64,000 nucleotides of DNA from Nomia melanderi (Eukaryota > Arthropoda > Insecta > Hymenoptera > Halictidae). A model generated the notes under the pieces. That model worked only from the letters and a program-made list of their open reading frames with translations, had not been told where the DNA came from and ran no database searches. The stretch covers positions 21,321,896-21,385,895 of the forward strand of contig NC_135001.1 in assembly GCF_051020985.1 (NCBI RefSeq), given 5' to 3'. Below, one piece after another: positions 1-10,065 of the stretch (its first letter is position 1; every line of letters starts with the position of its first letter). Made by a program: the position numbers and the translations under genes.

Positions 1-4
1 GGGA

Positions 5-241
5 TTAACCCTTTGCACTCGAGAGGTGACTCTCAGTCACCATTTGATAAGAAAATTACAAAGTGTTGTATATCATATTAAGTATCGCACATTGCATCGA
101 TATGCGAAATATTTCTATAAAATAGCTTCGTTTCTTAATTTACGAGTTTTCTCATTAAGTTCATTTCAAATAATGTCATCTACGTCTCATAGGAAAGTGT
201 CGAATGTTTCTAGTGAAAATCTTCCGAGTGCAAAGGGTTAA
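5..241 (+). mobile_element. TTAA element, family A, complete copy (A1)
   Basis: Both ends carry the same 17-bp terminal inverted repeat, TTAACCCTTTGCACTCG. Twenty bases inside the left TTAA lies the dyad GGTGACT-CTC-AGTCACC (25-41). At 237 bp it has no coding capacity and resembles a piggyBac-like MITE. Orientation is defined by the dyad-bearing end. This is the best-preserved family A copy in the window and serves as the reference for the others. Confidence 0.85.
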
Positions 242-744
242 AATAAAAAAAGTAGCGCAGAGGAAGTTAATCTCAAGGTCAAGATACAAGCAAGAGGAGA
301 CTTTCATTGGCCTCGTTTATAGTTCTGATTGGTTACCTATATCCATATCGACGAATAGCACATTAGTATCGAAAATGAAATGGGAACAAATGAAGACTGA
401 ACAATTAGATCTACGTTCCTTCCTCTAGAATTTTTTGTCTGACAATGAGACGCAGAATAAGCGATCTCCTCGCGGCATAGATCGCACGCTTTATCTTTCC
501 GTGGACGGTTACGGTGCTTTTTCAACGGCAACCAGGACCTTCGAACGCCCACGCGTTCTCACGCCCACCTACGCACCCGTGTACTCCTTTTTATTCGAAC
601 CAGTGCTATTAATAGGCGTCGTTGTGTTCCTCCGTGAGTTCGAAACTTTGTCCTCGCCGTGAACGGGAAGAAAGAGGTTCCTGTCTTTCTTCTCCGGACT
701 CTGGTGTCGTTTCCTCTGCGAACAAGTTCGGAGTAATTTTATTA
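242..744. other. Unique sequence, no gene recognised
   Basis: Mixed-composition single-copy sequence, GC-richer from about 430 to 730. Short open frames exist on both strands but none resembles a known protein or shows repeated codon structure. Confidence 0.5.
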
Positions 745-993
745 TTAACCCTTTGCACTCGAGAGTATTTTTCGCGACAAATATTCCTTATTTTCTGATG
801 AAATATCAGTGGTATTTTTTTGCAATTAATATAAAGAAATACCTTGCATAAATTAAGTGGCGAAACTATTTTATTTCGATGTTCCATGTGTTGGTAGATT
901 ATAGAAAATTTAATATTGAATTTTTAATTTTATAATTTCGTTGGGTTAAGTCAAATGGCGAGTGGAAGGCGCCGCTCGAGTGCAAAGGGTTAA
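745..993 (-). mobile_element. TTAA element, family A (A2)
   Basis: Starts with TTAACCCTTTGCACTCGAG and ends with the inverse, CTCGAGTGCAAAGGGTTAA. The dyad is decayed (GGCG with CGCC remains). Its right TTAA at 990-993 is also the left TTAA of the next element, a family B copy. Confidence 0.8.
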
Positions 994-1012
994 CACTAGA
1001 ACTACCGAGCAG

Positions 1013-1200
1013 TTGACGCGTTGAACGCCGCATGATTTCATAGAGAAAAATATAGAAAATGGGAAAATATATCAAATCATTCCATTGAATTATTATTATT
1101 ATATGTTCATCTAACTGAATGTCACCGCATTATGTAGTATTATTTATAATATATACTACCATTACCAATTAACCACATGTACATGTACCTAGCTATGTAT
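1013..1200 (+). mobile_element. Family C element nested in B1
   Basis: From TTGA (a decayed TTAA) the sequence CGCGTTGAACGCCGC matches the family C start seen at 23999 and 29181. The dyad ATGA-TT-TCAT lies at 1032-1041, 19 bases inside the end. The right boundary is a guess, placed where similarity to the 24000 copy fades. Confidence 0.5.
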
Positions 1201-1202
1201 TT

Positions 1203-1250
1203 TCTTTTTTTTTATTTATTTATTTGTCTATTTATTCATTTATTTATTTT
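1203..1250. repeat. TTTA microsatellite
   Basis: An imperfect TTTA tract with a few interruptions, lying inside the B1/C1 composite. Confidence 0.8.
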
Positions 1251-1293
1251 ACTCCTTCAAAAGTCAGCTAGACAGTTCGGTAGTTCCAGTTAA

Positions 1294-1818
1294 ATTATTC
1301 CAAGAGTCTCACTCGCTACTGGCTAGCTAGGGTGCAGCATACTCGCTCGCTGCCAAGAATTAATGCGACTGCTGGAATATTGATACCAGTCATTCGATTC
1401 GTTATTTATCATTTGATTAAATCGATGTCAAGAGACAGCCGTGTTTCGTTCGTTAACAACCGCCGCATGGAGCACGCTATTCCGAGTCGCTTCACACCTC
1501 CCGCCGCCGGTTTATGTCCTCGAGTTTCAAGGGGGGTGAAAGTCCAGACGGCGCCTGGAGGACTAGCCTCCCCCCATTCCCCGTCTGACGACCGACCACC
1601 TTTCCGCTAATCCAACGAACACTACTACCATCTTTTATCCCTTTCGGTTCGCTCCCCTCGGGGAACGTTACCACCGCGTCACTTTCCTCCGTTTTTAAAC
1701 GGTGAATAATTAACCCCCTTGTTTTATGATTTATTTTACGGCGACGTCCACACGAAACACGTTATCGTTGGTAATCCTCTATTACAACACGATACTGTAA
1801 TTAACGAGCTTCCTTATT
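1294..1818. other. Unique sequence with an E-like end
   Basis: Moderately GC-rich single-copy DNA to about 1700 with no recognised gene. At 1710 a TTAACCCCCTTG start resembles family E ends found at 15114 and 44752, but the rest of the element is not recognisable. Confidence 0.45.
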
Positions 1819-2261
1819 TTAACCTACTCGCTGCTAAGGACGAGTATACTCGTCTTGGCAATGCATAACACCCTGCCAAGAACGAGTATACTCGTCCTTC
1901 TCTATTACAACAAAATTCAACAAAATTCTCTATTGCAACACGATAGCGTAATTAACGATCTTCCTTATTTTAACCTACTCGCTGCCAAGGACGAGTATAC
2001 TCGTATTTGACAGGGTGTTATGCGTTGTCAAGACGAATATACTCGTCCTACTTTCAGTATGTTATAACATACAGGCTTTTGAGTCCTGATGCCTTCCCAT
2101 TGCCAACGAGTATACTCGTCTTATGCATGCAAATGATTATGTATGATAATATATATGTTTTCACCAAGAAATAACAGAACTTCGGTAAACAATACCACTC
2201 GAAATATAAATCCCAATGAGAATAGCTTCATGTAATATAGGCTTGCCAGCGAATGGGTTAA
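1819..2261 (+). mobile_element. TTAA element, family D, with internal duplication
   Basis: The left end TTAACCTACTCGCTG pairs with the right end CAGCGAATGGGTTAA. Five perfect or near-perfect copies of the palindrome ACGAGTATACTCGT occur at 1840, 1882, 1991, 2033 and 2106. The segment 1778-1855 recurs almost unchanged at 1929-2005, so the element and its left flank were tandemly duplicated by about 150 bp. The first palindrome begins 21 bases inside the TTAA. Confidence 0.7.
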
Positions 2262-2466
2262 TCACGTTACAAAGCAACAAGTTGAACTCGACCTCCAAAC
2301 GCTGAACAATTAACCCTTTATTTTGTGATATGCCTGACAATAACTATCGCAGAAAATACTGTATCAATAACTTTCTACAACAGGCAAACAGTATTTCCTT
2401 CAAATCTATACAAACTGAACAACATTCGTGAATCTAACAAAAAATCTCCATAATTTCGATTGAACG
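2262..2466. other. AT-rich spacer with one element-like end
   Basis: A TTAACCCTTT start at 2310 looks like an element end but no partner end was found. Nothing else is recognised. Confidence 0.35.
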
Positions 2467-2704
2467 TTAACCCCTTGCCGTACAATGTGAGACTCGTGAT
2501 GAAGATTAGACCAATTCAACAACAATCGATGTTATTACCCACGGATCAAAGCAAACTACTATTTTACTATTACCATTGTATTATCTTCAATAAAATTTCC
2601 ACTTGAAGTAGAACAGACAATTTTGTTGCATTTCTTCCAAATTGCCGATAGTAAAATATTACATGATCCTAGTGGCGAGCGTAAATAGTACGCCAAGGGG
2701 TTAA
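2467..2704 (+). mobile_element. TTAA element, family E (E1)
   Basis: The ends are TTAACCCCTTGCCGTAC and GTACGCCAAGGGGTTAA. The interior (GACTCGTGATGAAGAT, then CCCACGGATCAAAGCA) matches the right part of E3 at 44860-45079. The dyad ACGAGT-GAG-ACTCGT seen intact in E3 is decayed here. Confidence 0.75.
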
Positions 2705-3780
2705 ACAGGGTAATCGTTACACAGTCGAATCCACGTGAGAAAGCAGTAAACGTTCTCGAACCCGACATTACAGAACCGTTCACTCTCTTTTCCCAGTTGT
2801 TATCGAACAGTCGCGTATCGCCGAGTACGATCTGCGATCCGCAGCGAGATGGCCGGCGATTTATCGGCGGCACTTGGCGAAAGTGATATCGGCGAGTGTA
2901 AAAACGGGAGGGTTGAAGCTCCGATCGAGCCGTGCACGCGCTCCTTCGCGGGGCATTGTGTTGCCAGGGCGATCCGGGTGACCCCCGCGGATATTGCTCG
3001 TCGCCGAGGGTGAATGAAAAGGGAAGGACCCCCCGCGCCGCCCCCGAAACCCACGGAATAAATATCGCGTACACGGGGAGCCCCTCCACGTAAGAATTCC
3101 TAATTCGGAGCGCGCGGAACGAAGGGGAACGCCCGCCGGAACCCTCGAACTTTATCGATCCTTCGGGCTCCCTCTGTCCGAGGGGGAGGACGCGAACGGA
3201 AATCGAGCGAACCCTCTGCCGTCGCGCGTGCCCCCCTCGCCCGGTACCTTGTCTTTGTGCCTCGGAGCTATCTGCCGATGCGGGAACTATCGCGCAGAGA
3301 CGTGCGAGTTTTTCAACTGTGGAGTAGGGTCTGCACGGAAGGAGCCCTGTTAATTGAGATGACGGATGAAAGGGATTTTTAGTGATTTTTTCAATGTTGG
3401 AGGAGGTAGTATTCCTTTGGAGACTCGCTAATTGAGTTGGGTGGAACGGGTGCTCGGTGGGAACCTTTGGAGATGAGAGTGGATAATGAAATTGACTGAT
3501 ATGGGAATTAAGCGGGTAGAACTGGCGGTACTTTGGAATTCTATGGAGTAGGTTGGGTTGTTTACTTAATGGAAGGTGTAGTAACTAAGGTAATGGGAAG
3601 GAATTGAGTTGGTGAATGGAAGGGGTAGTTTCAGGTTGGAATAGTGTTAGGGACTGGATATCAAATAAAGCTGTCTTTTATTGCGATGTTTCTTACAATT
3701 CTACGTTGAATCTTATGCGATTTCTTGAATCTAGAAAGAAACTGGTTCATTAATTCTAAGGTGCGGAATCAAGTCGACAA
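2705..3780. other. GC-rich island (2800-3300) and flank
   Basis: CpG-rich unique sequence with several overlapping open frames on both strands. None resembles a known protein, which is expected by chance in stop-poor GC-rich DNA. From 3330 composition falls back to average, with no repeat recognised until the tandem array. It could hold regulatory DNA or an unrecognised exon. Confidence 0.4.
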
Positions 3781-4560
3781 CTGCAAGGGGTAATTTCAGG
3801 TTGAAACCCCATTGGAAGGCACACCAAAAACAACAAAGTGCCTTAATGCAAAACTCCTCGAATCCCATCGAATCTCAGAACAGAGCTACTTCATTATTTC
3901 AAAGGTAAGAATTAGGTTAACAACTGCAATTAGTAATTTCACGTTGAAACCCCATTGGAAGACACCAAAAACAACAAAGCTGTGCCTTAATGCAAAAATA
4001 CCTCGAATACCCTCGAATCTCGATAGAACGGAACTGCTTCATTATTTTAAAGATAAGAATTAGGTTAACAACTGCAAGGGTAATTTCACGTCGAAACCCC
4101 ATTGGAAAAGGCACCCCAAAAACAACAAAGTTGTGCTTTAATCAAAAAATACCTCGAACCTCATGGAATCTCGATATAACAGAACTACTTCATTATTTCA
4201 AAGGTAAGAATTAGGTTAACAACAGCAAGGGGTAATTTCACGTGGAAACCCCAATGGAAACGACACACCAAAAACAACAAAGTCCCTTAATGCAAAACTC
4301 CACGAATCCCATCGAACCTCGATAGAACAGAACTACATCATTATTCCAAAGATAAAAATTAGGTTAACAACTGCAAGGGGTAATTTCACGTCGAAACCCC
4401 AACGTAAAAGACACACCAAAAACAACAAAGTGCCTTAACGCAAAACTACCTATTCCCATCGAGTCTCAAAACAGAGCTACATCATTATTTCAAAGACAAA
4501 AATTAGGTTAACAACTGCAAGGGGTAATTTCACGTGGAAAATCCATTGGAAACGAGACAC
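3781..4560. repeat. Tandem array, unit about 143-151 bp, five copies plus part of a sixth
   Basis: The marker CTGCAAGGGGTAATTTCA recurs at 3781, 3924, 4072, 4223, 4371 and 4515. Each unit includes CACCAAAAACAACAAAG and ends AGAATTAGGTTAACAA. Copies differ by scattered substitutions, so the array is not recent. Short open frames in it share one reading register but are a by-product of the repeat. Confidence 0.9.
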
Positions 4561-5162
4561 CGGAGCCGGTAGTTGAAGTTGTCGCGAGAAAGCGAGTGTT
4601 TATCGCAGTCGTCCGCCTCCTGTTTCACGGTCAACGTGCGTGCGGCCCCTGCCAGTCTGGGCGTCGGGACGCCCGGCGCCACGTCTGTACGCCCCTGCAC
4701 CCCCGTCGCCCGCTGCCGTCACGGAAATTCAGGAGCGGACCGCGACGCTCGCACTCCCGCGGCTACCGTTCGCGTTATCGCCGTCCGGGGATCGCGTCCG
4801 ATACAGTTTCGCAGTTTTTTCGTCGTCGGGACTTCGATCGCGCCGGATTCCGCGCCCCCGGGCCGTCCGCGGCGATTCCGCACGCACGGGGAACATTACA
4901 CCGTCCCGTATACTTTACGTACGATCCGATGCAGTATAATTTCCCCACATTGTATACCGCCGAAAGAAGTTTGCGCCGCAATCACCGGATCCAACGCGAT
5001 CCGTCGAATGGAATAAGTTCACGCTATGCTTTTTGGAAACGTTCTGCTCCAATTTGTTCGTGTACCGCACTTCTTTGGTAGCACAAGAATTTTTAGAATG
5101 TGACGAACGATAGTCCAAAGAATTGCTGGGTGAATTGTTATCTTGCCTTGGTCTCTTGTAGA
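4561..5162. other. GC-rich island, candidate promoter or 5-prime exon
   Basis: An abrupt GC-rich, CpG-rich block begins where the tandem array ends. Three overlapping plus-strand open frames (about 99, 147 and 161 codons) are rich in Arg, Pro, Ala and Ser and resemble no protein I know. Sharp CpG islands of this kind can mark insect promoters, but I see no TATA box, clear initiator or splice structure that settles it. Confidence 0.3.
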
Positions 5163-5357
5163 TTAACACTGGAACTACCGAGCATTTGATACGATTGCAA
5201 TGTAATCGCTATGAATATGATACTAATAGATTATTTTCAAGTGAAACTATTTATTTTGAAAATCATTTCGAATATACAATGCTTCGAAGATATCAATAAT
5301 AGCGAAACTGAAAAATTGAAACCAGTCATTTCAACTGCTACATAGTTGTAGTGTTAG
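5163..5357 (-). mobile_element. Family B element (B2)
   Basis: The left end TTAACACTGGAACTACCG and the remnant right end AGTTGTAGTGTTAG define a 195-bp copy. It shares ATTTGATACGATTGCAATGT with B3 just downstream but with no other B copy, so B2 and B3 are probably local duplicates. Confidence 0.75.
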
Positions 5358-5427
5358 AAAACATATGGAGAACATAGCATAGTTAGGGATTAATATAGTG
5401 AAATATTTAGAATGCATCGAATTTCCT

Positions 5428-5649
5428 TTAACACTAGTACTACCGAGCATTTGATACGATTGCAATGTAATCGCTATGAAATTCATAATAATAGATTATT
5501 TTCGGTTTCTCCAGACATTCATTATAGCACTCGAGTGAAACTACTTATTTTCAAAATTATTTCGAATATTCTATACTTCGAAGATATCAATAATATTGAA
5601 ACAGAAAAATCAAAACCAGTCATTTACTGTACGGTAGTTCTAGTGTTAA
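5428..5649 (-). mobile_element. Family B element, full length (B3)
   Basis: The ends TTAACACTAGTACTACCG and CGGTAGTTCTAGTGTTAA pair over 18 bp with one mismatch. The right end carries the dyad (CAGT with ACTG) about 20 bp inside the TTAA. Length is 222 bp, typical of the family. Confidence 0.85.
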
Positions 5650-5814
5650 ATGCTGTTGTACTGTCAGTGGTACCACCGAAGTTTGATTTGCACCAAGCAG
5701 AATTTTCTTTATCCCTTAATTAGGGAGTTCGTTTCCCTAGTTTCCAGAAATGTCTGTACTTCCTCAAGAAATATTGAACATTCCTAGTGAAAAACTGAGT
5801 GCGAAGGGTTGACG
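5650..5814 (+). repeat. Family A right-end fragment
   Basis: Ends in GAGTGCGAAGGGTTGA after AACATTCCTAGTGAAAAACT, matching the right side of A1 (TTTCTAGTGAAAATCTTCCG). The left part is missing. A palindrome GTGGTACCAC at 5667-5676 is not part of family A. Confidence 0.55.
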
Positions 5815-6935
5815 TTGATTCAACAAGCAGTAGAGTCTTAGAAACTAAATTTCAGCCGTAGTCAACGATATTTTCGCTGCGTTTCGCTCGAGAAACGTAT
5901 CTCGGAGCAGAGGACGAGACCCTTAGAAAGCGCAATTCAGGCCGGAGCACGGCGATCAACGCGAGAAACGAGCGTTTGATCAAAAACGGCGTATCAGTTC
6001 CATCTTGACCCAATTCTCCCGGCGTCCGAGCGTTGCCAGACGCGTCGAGCGTTCATCGCTGTTGCGACGAGGAACGGGCACGATTGTTTCTTGCTTTTTT
6101 CCCGGTGTTTTTATCCGCTCGGGACAGAGAAACCTCAAGAGGGGCAATAGAAACGGAAAGATATCGTTAGATTGCGACGGGCAAGGGTACGCCGCGGCTG
6201 CCCGACGTATACGGTGGACCCGAAGGACGCTCGGTAAGATTAAATTGCGATTCGCTATCGTTGTCGTTGCTTTACGACAGGATGGACGCGTCCTCTCGTT
6301 TGTCGGTTGGAGCACGGTTGGAAAGTCAGGACCTTCAGGCACACAGCACACGTACGGACACGTACTCGCGGGAATTACCGTCCCGCAATTTAACGCGGGA
6401 TCGTGAGCCGCCGCAACTGTGCATGTGGAAACGAACACGGACACGCGCGCCGCGAGTATAGAAATATTTCGAAAACGTTCTGCCGCGGCGATGTAGCTTT
6501 ATCAGTCGAATCTAATCAGGGAGCACATTGCGATCGCGTTCGCTTCTGGAATTCCGATTGGTAGATCGAAAGGACTATTTATAGTTCGAGTCTAGGTGAT
6601 TTTTGCGATACGGCAACTATGAATCTCCCCGCGAACAGGGCTTCCGTAATTGTCAATAAGATTACTATCGGTTGCTGGCAGTCGGTGATGATTAGTATCC
6701 TCGAACGATTATTGCGCCATTCATTCTATTACAGGGGGAAAATGAGAATTGAATTTTTATGATTTAGATAATTCATCTGTAATTTAAATCAGTTTTATTC
6801 ATTTAGATTATTCGAAATTTGGAATTGCTAATTCTATAAGGATGCTTTCGTGAGGAACGAATCCTTCGAAGAAACACCCTTCTGATATTGATAAGAAATT
6901 ATAAATCATTCAGTTGAATGCTGATAGTTCCAATT
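5815..6935. other. GC-rich unique sequence, no gene recognised
   Basis: GC-rich from about 5860 to 6480, then AT-rich. Open frames of 133 codons (+) and 154 codons (-) overlap on opposite strands at 5980-6444 and neither looks like a known protein. It may be conserved non-coding DNA. Confidence 0.4.
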
Positions 6936-7164
6936 TTAACCCTTTGAACTCTGTAGGCTCGAATATCGCATCCGTTTTAATAAATATTTTAACGAATCAA
7001 AGAAACTACCCTAAAATTAATTAACTTTCCACACATCTGAATTTTGTACTAAGGAAAATAAAAGATCGAAGAAATGTTATATTTTTAATTTTTGCCAGAA
7101 ATACTATAAAAATTACTTGCAGTTGCTGATAGATTGCAAAACAACCTGGAGTGCTAAGAGTTAA
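6936..7164 (+). mobile_element. TTAA element, family U (U1)
   Basis: The ends are TTAACCCTTTGAACTC and GAGTGCTAAGAGTTAA. Interior GAATCAAAGAAACTACCCT and TTTCCACACAT recur at 14485-14535. No dyad is evident at the usual place. It abuts H1 with TTAATTAA at the junction. Confidence 0.6.
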
Positions 7165-7469
7165 TTAACCCTCTACAAACCCTTGTAACTTTGAAGTCAC
7201 ACATCAATAGATAGGGTTAAATCGATTTATTTAATTTTTCATTGCAAAATGACACATTAAACAATTAATCAACTTGAACTTTTATACACACAAGCATTCA
7301 CGTTCAACGTCATTGTAACTTCAAAATCACAAAATATATTCGTTTCAATAAAACTATTAAAACTATTGAATACATTCTTAATTGATGTGCATATGTTGAT
7401 ATTTATTAATTTCATACTCCATAAATTTTCTTATAATCACGAAACAAAATTCAGCCCATAGAGGGTTAA
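7165..7469 (+). mobile_element. TTAA element, family H (H1)
   Basis: Starts TTAACCCTCTA and ends TAGAGGGTTAA, an 11-bp inverted repeat. The block TGTAACTTTGAAGTCACA (7184-7201) is a decayed version of the perfect 18-bp palindrome of H2 at 53096. The interior matches H2 along its whole 300 bp. Confidence 0.85.
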
Positions 7470-7672
7470 ATATCGTAGAAAAGCGAACGGCTCAGATGAA
7501 ACGTTCGTAGCACAGTTCGCCGAGTACCACCCGGTACATCGGGCGGCCGTTTTAACGCAGGAAAGCTACTTATTCCCCGTCGGCTCGGAGCCTCGCCGGC
7601 AATCATACGGCATTAACACTTTAACCTACTCGTTCACGAAGCTCTCACCATTTCAGCCGCGGAGATCTCCTC
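7470..7672. other. Short GC-rich segment
   Basis: Unique GC-rich DNA followed by a TTAACCTACTCG start at 7621 that resembles family D but lacks its palindrome. No gene recognised. Confidence 0.35.
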
Positions 7673-7710
7673 TTACACTCGAACGGTCAACATGGTGTAT
7701 TTAAATACAC
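7673..7710 (+). repeat. Element-end remnant with 16-bp palindrome
   Basis: GTGTATTTAAATACAC (7695-7710) is a perfect palindrome. It lies 22 bases inside TTAC, a plausible decayed TTAA, matching the layout of the other families. The far end was not found. Confidence 0.4.
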
Positions 7711-8400
7711 TTTACCGTCTTGTGTTACTTATCGGCGCGATTACCCGGCGGAACCTTGGGGCGTTATGAAAATTGTCGGACGCTTTTTTGTTCGTCGCGC
7801 TAGGCGGAAAATCCTCGACGGCGAAGTTGAAACGGCAAGAATGTATGGGCCAACGATACCGTCGAATAACAATAATAGCGGCAATAAATTCTCGCTTACG
7901 CCTCTCGCGAAACAACCTTTACACCGCATAATTTAACAATTAACATTCTTTTTTATTATCCGCCCAGTAAACACGAATTATTATTCGCAGATCCTTGGTC
8001 GTTCGACTTTGATTGCTCCTTAAGCAGGAATTCCTGCGAGTCCTTCGTGTGTAATAGTTTTTATAAATATTATTCCATTGCGATGACTGTTGCGTAATAT
8101 TATACTTGAACATAATCGTACACTTCGCTCGGAGTAATTATACCGACGATTAACCGGATATATCCGCTCTCTCCGCTTCAGGGGTTAATCGAGACTTCTG
8201 CCGTTTCATTAAACCCTTGTATTACTTTGACGACTCTCACTCGTGGTCACAGTTTCACTTGATTGAACGATGATGATTACAAAACTCTTCCATATTATAC
8301 ATAATTCGATCTGAAGTATGTTGAATTTCAAATTAACCCTTTCATACCTGATTCTTCTATGAAAGTATATTAATTCTAACAAGGATCGACCGCCATTTTA
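7711..8400. other. Unique sequence with short element fragments
   Basis: Mostly unremarkable unique DNA. TTAAACCCTTG at 8212 followed by ACGACTCTCACTCGT (8229-8243) is a family E end with its dyad nearly intact. TTAACCCTTTCATAC near 8334 is another element-like end. No gene recognised. Confidence 0.4.
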
Positions 8401-8765
8401 TTAACACTAGGTTTACGGGCATTTATTGTAGTTTATTCTATTGTTCCTGGGAAGTTGATATTCGTTCATTTAGATTTTAAATTGTAGATGTAAAAATAGA
8501 CAGGATTCATATTTGTAATTGGATCAACGAAAACCGATCGAAACATTTACCAAATAATGTTTATAAAATTCAATATTTATTGTACAGTTTATTCTATTGT
8601 TCCTGGGGAAGTTGATATTCGTTCATTTAAATTTTAGAAATTGTAGATGTAGAAATAGACAGGATTCATATTCGTAATTGGATCAACGAAAACCGATTGA
8701 AACATTTACCAAATAATGTTTACAAAATTCAATCAAAATGACGCGTTCCGTAAACCTAGTGTTAA
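8401..8765 (-). mobile_element. Family N element with internal duplication (N1)
   Basis: Perfect 18-bp inverted ends, TTAACACTAGGTTTACGG and its complement. Ordinary copies are about 210 bp but this one is 365 bp, because an internal segment of about 156 bp (from GTTTATTCTATTGTTCCTGG at 8431, again at 8587) is tandemly duplicated. The right TTAA also begins the next element-like end. Confidence 0.9.
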
Positions 8766-9082
8766 CCATTAGCATTTCTCGAATAAAATGTCGGTATACC
8801 AGTTTTCTGGTAAAAATAGAATCAAAGCAAAAATGTATATACAGTTACCTATCACAGTTTCAACATTTTGCCAGATATTGAAGTAGTAAAACAGTGTACG
8901 TTATAATGCGCGCGGTGTCCGAAGGGGGCAGAATATAATAATAATTCAACCGACGCGACGTTCAGCAAGATAAACAATAACAATAAGGCAACTGAATTAA
9001 ATCATTGAATATTATATTTTTTTCCATTCCATGTGTTTTCCTCTGTGAAATCGTTATAGTTTCGAAGATATCTGTGGCGCTA
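8762..9082 (+). repeat. Element-like end with dyad, plus C-related stretch
   Basis: TTAACCATTAGC starts at the TTAA that closes N1. The dyad TACCAG-TTTT-CTGGTA lies at 8797-8812, 35 bases in, further than usual. From about 8990 to 9060, CATTCCATGTGTTTTCCTCT and GTGAAATCG match the inverse of family C. The right boundary is unclear. Confidence 0.4.
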
Positions 9083-9539
9083 ATAGTCGCCCAACCCTGT
9101 ATAATAGGCGAAGAAAAAATTCTTCGAGATCCTGTCGAGTTCTCTCAATTCGTCGGCAGCGCGAGTGGTTAATGCATATCGCAGATGTTCACGGCGGCTC
9201 TCGATCCTGTTCGCGTTTATTATCACCGTAAACCGTTAAGAGGGATTGGCCGAGGGTTACCGGACCATGTCCGGCGGTACTTAACCCTCGTCAGCGGCGG
9301 TCACCTGGTTAAAAGTTACGCGGATGCAGCTGTAATCCTGCGGACGCGAGAAAGCGTGCGTGCATTACCGCAAACGTAATCGGCCTTTGAAGATTCCCCT
9401 TAATGGGTCCTTCCACAGAGTCGTTTACCACCGATTAGCGCGTTATCTTTCCCGAAGGCGAACCTCCGCGAGAGTACACCGGCTTAACGCGAACCGTTCG
9501 TCGCGACGGTCGTCGGAACGTCGCGCAATAATAAATATG
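9083..9539. other. GC-rich unique sequence
   Basis: No repeat or gene recognised; short open frames only. GCGCGAGTGGTTAA at about 9160-9173 weakly resembles a family D end. Confidence 0.35.
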
Positions 9540-10065
9540 AATGTTTCTGGTAAAATTCAATTTTTCAGAGTGATTGACAGTGGATTCATGGGATAAACTA
9601 ATCTGACTGATATTGAATTTTGTAAACACTATTTAGTAAATATTTCGGTTGGTAAAAGTTTAATTTTTCAGAGTGATTGACAGTAGATTCATGGGATAAA
9701 CTAATCTGACTGATATTGAATTTTGTAAACACTATTTAGTAAATATTTCGGTTGGTAAAAGTTTAATTTTTCAGAGTGATTGACAGTAGATTTGCGGGAC
9801 GAACCAGTCTGACTGATATTGAATTTTATAAACATTATTTAGTAAATATTTCAGTTGGTCAAAATTCAATTGTTCAGAGTGATTGACAGTAGATTTGCGG
9901 GACAAACCAATCTGATTGATATTGAATTTTATAAACATTATTTAGTAAATGTTTCGGTTGGTAAAAATTCAATTTTTCAAAGTGATTGACAATAGGTTTA
10001 CGAAACAAACCAATCTGATTGATATTGAATTTTATACATATTATTTAGTAAATATTTCGGTTGAT
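9540..10065. repeat. Tandem array, 103-bp unit, five copies
   Basis: The marker TTTTTCAGAGTGATTGACAG recurs, with variants, at 9561, 9664, 9767, 9870 and 9973, a period of exactly 103 each time. The half-unit GATATTGAATTTTGTAAACA followed by TTTAGTAAATATTTCGGTTG matches the interior of family N in reverse, so the array probably grew from part of an N element. Confidence 0.95.

Larger units (their letters stand above)
990..1293 (-). mobile_element. TTAA element, family B, interrupted by family C (B1)
   Basis: The left end reads TTAACACTAGAACTACCG and the right end CGGTAGTTCCAGTTAA, which is its inverse with a small deletion. Most of the interior does not match other B copies but matches family C, which appears to have inserted near 1013. 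Confidence 0.65.

Noticed and set aside
5..241. Telomere-like TTAACCC sequences
   Set aside because: TTAACCC occurs only once per element end and is never tandem. It is a transposon terminus, not a telomere repeat.
9540..10065. CRISPR-like regular repeats
   Set aside because: The 103-bp units are contiguous with no unique spacers. It is an ordinary tandem array in eukaryotic DNA.
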